Of a stretch of DNA of 5,356 nt, positions 1-5,356 are shown piece after piece. The notes under the pieces were generated by a model. It saw nothing but the letters and a program-made list of their open reading frames with translations, was not told the DNA's origin and ran no database searches. Both the position numbers and the translations under genes were made by a program. Every line of letters begins with the position of its first letter. Position 1 is the first letter of the stretch. The DNA comes from an uncultured Desulfobacterales bacterium (GTDB lineage Bacteria > Desulfobacterota > Desulfobacteria > Desulfobacterales > UBA11574): the NCBI GenBank assembly GCA_937925895.1, contig CALANC010000051.1, positions 1 to 5,356 of the forward strand. The letters run 5' to 3'.

Positions 1-195
1 ACCCACGCCTCTCCGCGGCATGTTCCGGCCAAGATTCTTGCCGTTCCGGATATCCCCTACACGCTCAACATGAAGAAGGTCGAACTGGCGGTCAAGAAGG
101 TTATCCATAACCAGCCTGTACTCAACAAGGATGCCTTAAAAAACCCGGAAGCACTCGAATACTATGCGAACATAAAGGAACTGCAGGAGGGTTAA
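1..195 (+). CDS. aacS: Acetoacetyl-CoA synthetase, C-terminal end (partial)
   Basis: The last 64 codons of a gene that begins left of the window, read in frame from base 1 to the TAA at 193-195. The piece contains [10 protein letters not shown], then [20 protein letters not shown], then [15 protein letters not shown]. This is the characteristic end of acetoacetate-CoA ligase, a member of the acyl-adenylate-forming (AMP-binding) superfamily. The family activates acetoacetate to acetoacetyl-CoA with ATP in the cytoplasm, feeding ketone-body carbon or polyhydroxybutyrate breakdown products into CoA metabolism. The first Lys of the MKK triplet (visible residue 25) sits where the superfamily has its adenylation lysine (commonly TxSGK). 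The family is usually about 650 residues, so roughly 90 percent lies outside. Base composition is richer in GC than the next gene. An acetyl-CoA synthetase is less likely because of the IPYT...KKVELAVKK block and the NPEAL ending. Confidence 0.88.
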   Translation, partial: THASPRHVPAKILAVPDIPYTLNMKKVELAVKKVIHNQPVLNKDALKNPEALEYYANIKELQEG

Positions 196-210
196 ACCCG
201 AATTCCTCCT
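185..210 (+). other. Short inverted repeat across the aacS stop
   Basis: AGGAGG at 185-190 is complementary to CCTCCT at 205-210. A second small symmetry, GGGTT-A-AACCC, lies inside it at 189-199. The two cannot form fully at the same time. No T run follows, so this is not a canonical intrinsic terminator. It may be a weak hairpin at the end of the aacS transcript, or chance. Confidence 0.25.
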
Positions 211-215
211 ATAAT
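210..215 (+). promoter_or_regulatory. Possible sigma-70 -10 box
   Basis: An exact TATAAT lies 33 bases before the ATG at 249. Transcription would begin near 221-223, giving a leader of about 27 bases that keeps the ribosome binding site at 237-242. No convincing -35 hexamer lies at the 16-18 base spacing: the region at 187-192 is GAGGGT and overlaps the end of aacS. If used, this promoter would drive the small gene, the kinase and the ATPase. It would also put the in-frame ATG at 219 at or before the transcript start, which favours the start at 249. Confidence 0.3.
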
Positions 216-236
216 CTCATGAACCCACATAATAAA

Positions 237-242
237 GAGGAG
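237..242 (+). promoter_or_regulatory. Ribosome binding site that sets the small gene's start
   Basis: GAGGAG lies 6 bases before the ATG at 249, in an A-rich context. This is close to an ideal Shine-Dalgarno sequence and spacing. The alternative in-frame ATG at 219 has no such site at a usable distance. The translation start is therefore placed at 249, shortening the longest possible reading frame by 10 residues. Confidence 0.7.
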
Positions 243-248
243 AAAAAA

Positions 249-566
249 ATGAGAATGTTTCTTGAAACCATTCCTTTCAGTGACGACACAAGAGCTATTC
301 TATTTCAAGTATGCAAAAATCATAATATCAAACATGTAAAAGAAATAGTTGATATTTATAGACATAAACCGGATTTATTGTTTGAAGTGAAGGGTTTTTC
401 AAAAGAATGTTGGGATGAGATTTCCGAAATTTTGTCAGATTCAAGCAACCCGTATATGCCTAAAGATTCTGTGATTTCTTTTCAAAAAGCCATGTTAATC
501 GTTAAACGGAACAACTTGGTGAACGAATTGGCTGAGTTGAGTAAAGAAATACAGCAGATCAAATAA
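249..566 (+). CDS. Small protein with RNA polymerase alpha-CTD-like helix-hairpin-helix domain
   Basis: A 105-residue cytoplasmic protein, numbered from the ATG at 249; the frame is open back to an ATG at 219. Residues about 4-62 follow the pattern of the RNA polymerase alpha C-terminal domain: LETIPFSDDTRAIL, then NIKHVKEIVDIY, then PDLLFEVKGFSKECWDEISEIL. In RpoA the matching parts are the LELTVRSANCL helix, the IxxIGDLV helix and the LLKTPNLGKKSLTEI hairpin. The match is by eye and by pattern. The hairpin residues that contact DNA in E. coli alpha-CTD (K298, S299) would be Glu and Cys here, so DNA binding in the alpha-CTD manner is doubtful. Residues about 75-105 are helical and charged and may form a short coiled coil. 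There is no signal peptide or membrane segment. The gene is clearly more AT-rich than aacS before it and lies 27 bp before the kinase gene, probably in one operon. The function is unknown; a role in transcription or as a protein-protein adaptor is inference. Confidence 0.75.
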   Translation: MRMFLETIPFSDDTRAILFQVCKNHNIKHVKEIVDIYRHKPDLLFEVKGFSKECWDEISEILSDSSNPYMPKDSVISFQKAMLIVKRNNLVNELAELSKEIQQIK

Positions 567-593
567 AATGAAAATGATTGACAAAGAAAAGGA

Positions 594-1811
594 ATGACCC
601 ACAATATGGATATGCGAAAATATTTTTTATTATTAATATCTTTATTTTTTATCCAGTTCATCGTTTCTTCGCCGGCAGGAGCCGGTGATCCAGTTCGGGT
701 GGGTGTGTTTCAAAATGCTCCATTAACATTCATTGATGAAAACGGACGTGTCAAAGGGTTTTTCGTCGACATTTTGGAGCATATTGCCGGCAAAAAAGGT
801 TGGAACATTGAATATGTACCCTGTTCATGGAGTGAATGCCTTAGCGATCTTGAAAACGAAAACCTCGATCTGTTGGGGGTTATCGCCTATTCCGAATCAA
901 GAGGAAGAATTTTTGATTACACCTATGAAAGCGTCATCACCAACTGGGGCCAAATGTATCTTAACAAGAAATCCGACATTGAATCCATTGTTGATCTTAA
1001 GGGAAAAAAAATTGCCGTACTTCAAAATGATATATATTTTAATAACTTGAGAGAATTGGTTGATCAATTTGGAATTCAATGCCGATTTGTCGAAGCTTTC
1101 GAGTATGAAGATGTCTTGAAACTGGTTGAAAGAGGGCGATGCGAAGCGGGGTTGGTGAACAAGATTTATGGCCTGCAACATGAAAGAGATTATGATATTA
1201 TCAAAAGTTCAATTATTTTAAGTCCAAAAAAGCTATATTGGGCTGCTCCAAAAGGAAAAAATCAAGAGCATTTGCATTCGCTGGATAGTTATCTCAGAAC
1301 GCTAAAAAATAATCAGCAGTCTATTTACCATGAAGCTGTGGCCGAATGGTTCGGTATCGGCGTAAAATCAACCTTCGGGCAATGGTTTCAATGGATTGTA
1401 ATCAGCTTTGTAGTTCTTATTATCCTATTTTTAACCGTGAGTTTAATATTGAGGGTACAGGTAAAATCAAAAACCAAAGAGTTGTTGATAAAAAATGAAG
1501 AGTTGATTCGAGAGATTCAATTTCGCAAGCAGGCCGAAGAGGCATTGCAGGCAAGTGGAGCTACTTTAAGAAGTATCTTTAAAGCTGCACCGACGGGTAT
1601 CGGTTTGGCAGACGATAGAGTTATCAGACAAGCCAATGAACGGCTAGGTGAAATACTTGGCTATTCACAGGATGAACTGGTAGGAAGAAATGCAAGACTG
1701 ATATACCCGACCGATGAAGAATTCGAACATGTCGGGAAAGAGAAATACGCCCAAATCCGGGAAAAAGGAACCGGAACCATAGAAACACAGTGGCAGCGTA
1801 AAGACGGTTAA
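594..1811 (+). CDS. Hybrid histidine kinase, N-terminal part: periplasmic solute-binding sensor, membrane helix, first PAS (cut by stop)
   Basis: The 405-residue front part of a sensor kinase, numbered from the ATG at 594. A signal peptide (about 7-31, hydrophobic FLLLISLFFIQFIV, then SPAGAG) is followed by a family-3 extracellular solute-binding domain (about 33-255). Typical blocks there are VRVGVFQNAPLTFIDENG, KGFFVDILEHIA, LDLLGVIAYSESRGRIFDYT and VDLKGKKIAVLQND. This fold in kinases such as BvgS and EvgS senses small solutes in the periplasm; the ligand here is unknown. Cysteines 77, 82, 163 and 183 could form disulfides. A membrane helix (about 264-288) leads into a charged helical linker (289-320) with no HAMP domain, then a PAS domain from about 321. 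That PAS stops at TAA 1809-1811, right after QWQRKDG, before its last strands. Start choice: an AAGGA at 589-593 touches the ATG at 594 but lies 12 bases before the in-frame ATG at 606, so the true start may be 606. If the stop is real, this product is a membrane-anchored sensor without a kinase. Confidence 0.85.
   Translation: MTHNMDMRKYFLLLISLFFIQFIVSSPAGAGDPVRVGVFQNAPLTFIDENGRVKGFFVDILEHIAGKKGWNIEYVPCSWSECLSDLENENLDLLGVIAYSESRGRIFDYTYESVITNWGQMYLNKKSDIESIVDLKGKKIAVLQNDIYFNNLRELVDQFGIQCRFVEAFEYEDVLKLVERGRCEAGLVNKIYGLQHERDYDIIKSSIILSPKKLYWAAPKGKNQEHLHSLDSYLRTLKNNQQSIYHEAVAEWFGIGVKSTFGQWFQWIVISFVVLIILFLTVSLILRVQVKSKTKELLIKNEELIREIQFRKQAEEALQASGATLRSIFKAAPTGIGLADDRVIRQANERLGEILGYSQDELVGRNARLIYPTDEEFEHVGKEKYAQIREKGTGTIETQWQRKDG
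1809..1811 (+). other. In-frame TAA splitting one hybrid histidine kinase gene
   Basis: The reading frames before and after this codon are the same, and the PAS domain continues directly across it: QWQRKDG, stop, VFDVLLSSAPFDPEDL. Related PAS domains have one residue such as Ser, Thr or Arg at this place. A single base change (for example TCA to TAA) would explain it. Nothing else in the gene is damaged. It could be a recent nonsense mutation, a read or assembly error, or, less likely, a real split with reinitiation at the adjacent GTG. UAA is not one of the stop codons known to be recoded in bacteria for selenocysteine (UGA) or pyrrolysine (UAG). Confidence 0.85.
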
Positions 1812-3467
1812 GTGTTTGACGTTCTTTTGAGTTCGGCACCTTTCGACCCGGAAGATTTGTCCAAAGGTGTAACCTTTACGGCACTTGACATCACCTACCG
1901 CAAGCAGGCAGAGCTGGCTCTGCGGGAGAGCGAGGAAGAATGCCGGGGCCTGTTTGAAGAGTCCAAACGATCGGAAAAATTGTATCGCTCTCTTCTTCAC
2001 TCATCTGCTGATGCCATCGTCATGTATGATTTTGAAGGAAAGGTAGAATATATTAGCCCTATGTTCACAAAGATATTTGGCTGGACCTTGGAGGAAATAA
2101 TAGGAGAACGCGTTCCTTTTCTTCCGGACTTCGAAAAAGAAGCTACCATGACCATTATCAAGGACCTGGTAGAAAATGGGAAGCCTTGTCACGGATTTGA
2201 AACCAAGCGCTATACCAAAGAGGGAAACTTGCTGGACGTGAGTATCAGTGCGTCGCGTTATGACGATCACGAGGGAAAACCTGCCGGGACACTTGCCATC
2301 CTACGTGATATTTCTGAAAAAAGAAGACTTGAAGCCCAACTCCGACAAGCCCATAAAATGGAAGCTATTGGTACACTGGCAGGTGGTATCGCTCATGACT
2401 TCAACAATCTCATGATGGGTATGCTGGGAAATATTTCTTTGATCCTACATGAAACCGATCCTGATCATCCACACCATGAAAAACTGAAAAATGTCGAAGA
2501 GCTGATTCAAAACAGCTCCAAGTTAACCAATCAACTGCTCGGGTTCGCAAGGAAAGGTAAGTATGAGGTCAAGCCGACCAATTTGAATCAAATCATTAAA
2601 GAGAGCTTAGAAACGTTTGGTAGGGCGAGAAAAGAGATAACGATTCACAAAAATTTGGCAAAAAATCTTTTTGCTTTGGAATTAGACGAAACTCAGATTC
2701 AACAGGTTCTGCTAAATCTATATATCAATGCTGGTGACGCCATGCCTGGCGGAGGGGACCTTTTTTTAAAAACCATGAATGTCACCCACAAAGAGATGCA
2801 AGGCAGACCGTACGACACCAAGCCCGGCAACTACGTCATGTTAGAGATTACGGATCAAGGCACGGGCATGGATGAAAATATCATGAAACGTATATTTGAT
2901 CCCTTTTTCACCACCAAGGAGATGGGCCGGGGCACCGGGCTTGGTTTGGCTTCGGCCTACGGAATTGTCAAAGGCCATGCCGGGTATATTGATGTAGATT
3001 CAAAAAAAGGTCATGGAACCACCTTTAGCATTTATCTACCTGCATCGGAAAAGGAAATCGATGAAACGTTAGACGTTCCAGAGCGCCTTGACGAAGGAAT
3101 TGGTACTATCCTGTTGGTTGATGATGAAGAGATGGTGCTTGACGTTGGGGTTGAAATGCTCAAAAAGCTCGGGTATGTTGTTCTCGAAGCCAAAAATGGC
3201 AGAGAAGCGTTAGAGATCTATAAAGAGAGCAAGGACAGAGTCGATATGGTTGTCCTGGATATGATTATGCCCGGTATGGGCGGTGGAGAGGCTTATGACA
3301 AGATAAAAGAAATAGAGCCCCGTGCGGTGGTTCTTCTCTCCAGCGGTTATAGCGTTGATGGGAGGGCGCAAGAAATATTGGACCGAGGGTGTAACGGATT
3401 TATTCAGAAACCCTTTAACTTGAAAGACTTGTCTAAGAAAATAAAAGAGGTTTTGAATACAAAATAA
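1812..3467 (+). CDS. Hybrid histidine kinase, C-terminal part: PAS end, second PAS, HisKA, HATPase, receiver
   Basis: The continuation of the kinase in the same frame, 551 residues if counted from the GTG at 1812, just after the TAA. Residues 1-28 are the last strands of the first PAS domain, ending TFTALDITYRKQAE. A helical linker leads to a second PAS domain (about 53-168), then the HisKA dimerisation and phosphoacceptor domain with GGIAHDFNN (His195). The ATPase domain has all its boxes: N box LYINAGDAM (Asn306), G1 DQGTGM (348-353), F box IFDPFFTTK (361-369) and G2 GRGTGLGLA (372-380). A receiver (about 432-548) carries the acidic pair Asp437/Asp438, phosphoacceptor Asp483 (VVLDMIMPG), Ser511 and Lys533 (QKP). 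The part is catalytically complete and would act in the cytoplasm, passing phosphate from His195 to Asp483 or to an unseen partner. No Shine-Dalgarno sequence precedes the GTG, and a start in the middle of a PAS fold is not expected for a real gene. It is best seen as the back half of a roughly 957-codon gene. The next gene follows after 20 bp. Confidence 0.9.
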   Translation: MFDVLLSSAPFDPEDLSKGVTFTALDITYRKQAELALRESEEECRGLFEESKRSEKLYRSLLHSSADAIVMYDFEGKVEYISPMFTKIFGWTLEEIIGERVPFLPDFEKEATMTIIKDLVENGKPCHGFETKRYTKEGNLLDVSISASRYDDHEGKPAGTLAILRDISEKRRLEAQLRQAHKMEAIGTLAGGIAHDFNNLMMGMLGNISLILHETDPDHPHHEKLKNVEELIQNSSKLTNQLLGFARKGKYEVKPTNLNQIIKESLETFGRARKEITIHKNLAKNLFALELDETQIQQVLLNLYINAGDAMPGGGDLFLKTMNVTHKEMQGRPYDTKPGNYVMLEITDQGTGMDENIMKRIFDPFFTTKEMGRGTGLGLASAYGIVKGHAGYIDVDSKKGHGTTFSIYLPASEKEIDETLDVPERLDEGIGTILLVDDEEMVLDVGVEMLKKLGYVVLEAKNGREALEIYKESKDRVDMVVLDMIMPGMGGGEAYDKIKEIEPRAVVLLSSGYSVDGRAQEILDRGCNGFIQKPFNLKDLSKKIKEVLNTK

Positions 3468-3487
3468 TCTTCCAAAAGGAACGAGAA

Positions 3488-4564
3488 ATGGCTGAAGAAA
3501 CTATTAAAGAGGTAAGCGAGAAGTATTATAGGGAAGGAAGAATTATTGCTGTCATCGGTAGTAAAGGTGGGGTTGGAACAACCACTATCGCGGTGAATTT
3601 AGCAGTATGCCTCGCAGAGAAGGAAGATGTCCGATCTGTGGCATTGGTAGACATGAACCTGCTATTTGGAGATGTGCCCCTTTTCATGGAAATTGAACCA
3701 ACATATAATTGGAGGGATATTACCGATTGCATTTCCCGTTTGAACGATGCCCTTTTGAGGGATATCCTGTCCACGGATGCTTCGGGTATCTGCGTTCTCC
3801 CATCTCCTAGCTATTTAAGCTCCCAACATGTGGTAACGCCGGACATTATTGAGCATCTACTTTTGCTCATGCGGAAAGTGTTTGACTTTATCATTATCGA
3901 CGGCGGCCAACCGCTTGATGATATTTCTTTTAAAATCCTGGAAGTGTCCGATCTTGCGTTGCTGATTTCAATTTTGAGTCCCCCCTGTATATTAAATACG
4001 AACAGGCTTTTAAAAACATTTCAGGAAATGGGTTTTTCTCCGGAAGAAAATGTCAAGATGGTGGTCAACCGTCAATTAAGAGCGCCGGGCAGTTCTATTA
4101 AGGATTATGAAGGAGCAAGACTTGAAAAAGAAATCTTCTGGAACGTGCCCAATGATTATCAGACAACAATCGCTGCCATAAATCAGGGAAAGCCACTCGT
4201 TCAATTTGCTCCGAACGAAATCATCACAAAAAACTTAAGAAATTTGGCCGACAAGTTTCTCGTTGAATCTGAGGAAACTGATCTTCCGCGTTCTTTTTTT
4301 CGACAGCTTGTGAAAAGGAAGACGACAACGAGTAGGTATGTTTATCAGAAGAAGGATTTGCGGATCAAAAAGGGTCGAAGGAAAGATGATAAGGCCCCCT
4401 ATGATCCCGGCCCCAAAGAAAAATCCCCGGACAGGCGAAGAAAAATAACAGACGGCATTATTCTTAAAGACTACGACCGTAGACAAATCGATAGCCCCGA
4501 TCATGACGGCCCTGAAAAGCGCAGTGGTATTGAGAGAAGAAGCGGTAAGGATAGAAGACGATAG
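3488..4564 (+). CDS. MinD/CpaE-like P-loop ATPase with basic repeated tail
   Basis: A 358-residue cytoplasmic ATPase of the ParA/MinD (SIMIBI) class. AAAAGGA ends 7 bases before the ATG. The deviant Walker A motif is SKGGVGTTT: the signature lysine is present (Lys26), but the usual second lysine before the Thr pair is Thr31. The same change is common in CpaE/TadZ proteins. The switch region VALVDMNLLFGDVPLFMEI (51-69; Asp55) matches CpaE-type sequences, and Walker B is FDFIIIDGG (Asp138). The ATPase core ends near residue 258 (IITKNLRNLADKFL). Known relatives act in pilus assembly, polar localisation or cell-division placement. The N-terminal receiver-like domain usual in CpaE is absent. Residues 270-358 form a strongly basic, probably disordered tail with DRRRK, DRRQ and two tandem six-residue units ending RRSGKDRRR. 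No other tad pilus gene is in view. Its position 20 bp after a kinase ending in a receiver suggests a shared signalling or localisation role, which is inference. A ParA-type partner of a chemosensory system is an alternative. Confidence 0.85.
   Translation: MAEETIKEVSEKYYREGRIIAVIGSKGGVGTTTIAVNLAVCLAEKEDVRSVALVDMNLLFGDVPLFMEIEPTYNWRDITDCISRLNDALLRDILSTDASGICVLPSPSYLSSQHVVTPDIIEHLLLLMRKVFDFIIIDGGQPLDDISFKILEVSDLALLISILSPPCILNTNRLLKTFQEMGFSPEENVKMVVNRQLRAPGSSIKDYEGARLEKEIFWNVPNDYQTTIAAINQGKPLVQFAPNEIITKNLRNLADKFLVESEETDLPRSFFRQLVKRKTTTSRYVYQKKDLRIKKGRRKDDKAPYDPGPKEKSPDRRRKITDGIILKDYDRRQIDSPDHDGPEKRSGIERRSGKDRRR
4517..4561 (+). repeat. Tandem six-residue repeat coding the ATPase C-terminus
   Basis: Two consecutive units, KRSGIE (4517-4534) and RRSGKD (4535-4552), are followed by RRR (4553-4561) just before the stop. 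The two units use different codons at most positions, so the repeat is conserved as protein rather than as a recent DNA duplication. RRSGxDRR motifs are a recurring feature at the ends of varied Desulfobacterota proteins, from general recollection. Their function is not known to me. Confidence 0.55.
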
Positions 4565-4569
4565 GCACT

Positions 4570-5355
4570 TTAACCCTGTACCACCTTTTCCAGGCTTCGT
4601 CTGTAATAGGCGTAGTTTTCGAAAGGGATATCCTCTCGAACTCTTCCATCGACCATGGGTATGTACCCGCCGTTGGCAAGAAGAAGCGGCACTTTCTGCT
4701 CGATTTCACGACGGATGACCTCCTTTCCATGACGCAGAGAGTCCAGGTCAATACCGCCGATTAGACGCAAGTCTTTGCCGAATTCTCGAAACAGATTTCG
4801 GTAGTCCATCGCTTCCATATTGACCTCGTAGGCCCACAAGCAGTTAAATCCTACCTTTAGAATGCTCGGAATCAACAATTTGGGATTGGCAAAGGAGAGG
4901 AAGATTATTGTTTCAACACCGTAACGGCCCAACACCTCAAGAATTGGTTGATAGCCCGGAAGCACCAATTCTTCATACATTTTTGGCGAAATTAAGGGAC
5001 CGTGGTTTTCAGCGATAGGCTCTACAAATACAGCGGCATCAATGTCAACATCTTGAAGAATTTTCTCTGTCAACTTCGCTGCAAACAAACCCTGGACCTT
5101 CATGGCTTCACGCACCAATTCCGGATCTTTTGTAAGAAGGTGGATAACCTCCTTAAACCTTTTCCAGCCATACACACCCATTGACAGGAAAAATCCTTGG
5201 CTTACACGAAGCATGAGAACATGGTCGCGCTTCTGCCATGTCCGGATCTTTTTGCGCCATCTCCTCGGCAAGCGGCGGGTGTCTTCTGGATTGAGACGTT
5301 GTTTCAATACATCTAAAAGTGGTGATGCGTATGGCCACTTTTTGAGCCGCGGGCG
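4570..5355 (-). CDS. Uroporphyrinogen decarboxylase family protein (5' end outside window)
   Basis: The last 261 residues of a minus-strand gene. The frame stays open to the right edge, so the true start lies outside. A TTG at 5307-5305 is available, but coding-like sequence continues before it and nothing supports that start. Family blocks are VYGWKRFKEV, LTKDPELVREAM, VDIDAAVFVEPIAENHGPLISPKMYEELVLPGYQPIL, LRLIGGIDLDSLRHGKE, and the end GGYIPMVDGRVREDIPFENYAYY. This is the TIM-barrel fold shared by heme-pathway uroporphyrinogen decarboxylase and by corrinoid or coenzyme-M methyltransferases (MtaA, CmuA types); anaerobes hold many uncharacterised copies. Two positions are unusual. The HxDG or HxCG element that usually precedes the LIP helix reads FLSFAN, without His, Cys or Asp. 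The usual DH near the end is DG. A zinc-dependent methyltransferase role is therefore doubtful, and HemE itself is unlikely. The stop lies 5 bp from the ATPase stop, convergent. The substrate is unknown. Confidence 0.85.
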   Translation of the reverse strand, partial: RPRLKKWPYASPLLDVLKQRLNPEDTRRLPRRWRKKIRTWQKRDHVLMLRVSQGFFLSMGVYGWKRFKEVIHLLTKDPELVREAMKVQGLFAAKLTEKILQDVDIDAAVFVEPIAENHGPLISPKMYEELVLPGYQPILEVLGRYGVETIIFLSFANPKLLIPSILKVGFNCLWAYEVNMEAMDYRNLFREFGKDLRLIGGIDLDSLRHGKEVIRREIEQKVPLLLANGGYIPMVDGRVREDIPFENYAYYRRSLEKVVQG

Positions 5356-5356
5356 G

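Noticed and set aside
219..248. Longer start for the small gene at ATG 219
   Set aside because: There is no Shine-Dalgarno sequence before 219, and the strong site at 237-242 fits ATG 249.
568..597. Nine-codon mini reading frame whose TGA overlaps the ATG at 594 (ATGA)
   Set aside because: No ribosome binding site precedes it and such short frames arise by chance; it could at most couple translation into the kinase.
1809..1811. Recoded stop codon (selenocysteine or pyrrolysine)
   Set aside because: The codon is TAA, not TGA or TAG, and no SECIS-like hairpin is evident directly after it.
1665..2000. Minus-strand open frame of about 111 residues under the kinase, spanning the stop
   Set aside because: It is antisense to a well-supported PAS coding region, shows no recognisable domain, and looks like a frame shadow; the same holds for the other antisense frames under the kinase and ATPase.
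4555..4580. Bidirectional terminator between the convergent genes
   Set aside because: Only 5 bases separate the stop codons and no stem with a T run is visible there.
4503..4718. Plus-strand open frame across the convergent gene ends
   Set aside because: It overlaps the ATPase tail and the URO-D-family gene in other frames and has no recognisable domain.
5305..5307. TTG as the true start of the URO-D-family gene
   Set aside because: The frame remains open to the window edge and the family is about 100 residues longer, so the gene most likely starts outside.

Overview
The window looks like a piece of a mesophilic bacterial chromosome, most plausibly from the Desulfobacterota (former Deltaproteobacteria, sulfate reducers and relatives). 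This rests on style, not on a marker gene: a long multi-PAS hybrid histidine kinase with an MEAIGTLAGGIAHDFNN-type phosphoacceptor box, a basic RRSGxDRR protein tail, an acetoacetyl-CoA synthetase end and a divergent uroporphyrinogen-decarboxylase-family protein. No rRNA, tRNA, CRISPR, transposase or integrase is visible.

Layout. (1) Bases 1-195 are the 3' end of a plus-strand acetoacetyl-CoA synthetase gene (aacS-like). (2) A short gap holds an exact TATAAT box and a strong ribosome binding site, followed by a small AT-rich gene (249-566). Its 105-residue product resembles the C-terminal helix-hairpin-helix domain of RNA polymerase alpha. (3) Bases 594-3467 read as one membrane-bound hybrid histidine kinase: signal peptide, periplasmic solute-binding domain, one membrane helix, two PAS domains, HisKA, HATPase and receiver. 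An in-frame TAA at 1809-1811 inside the first PAS domain cuts it in two. Both halves stay in the same frame and all catalytic residues are intact. (4) A MinD/CpaE-like ATPase with a very basic repeated C-terminal tail starts 20 bp after the kinase (3488-4564). (5) A minus-strand uroporphyrinogen decarboxylase family gene (4570-5355) converges on it with 5 bp between the stop codons and runs off the right edge.

How the genes may work together. The small alpha-CTD-like gene, the kinase and the ATPase are co-directional with gaps of 27 and 20 bp, so they are probably one transcription unit. A reasonable inference is a signalling module: the periplasmic domain binds a small solute, the kinase passes phosphate to its own receiver, and a MinD/CpaE-type ATPase acts as output or as a positioning factor. 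CpaE proteins usually carry an N-terminal receiver-like domain; this one does not, while the kinase before it ends in a receiver. The flanking aacS and URO-D-family genes look functionally unrelated. The main oddity is the stop codon that splits an otherwise intact kinase.
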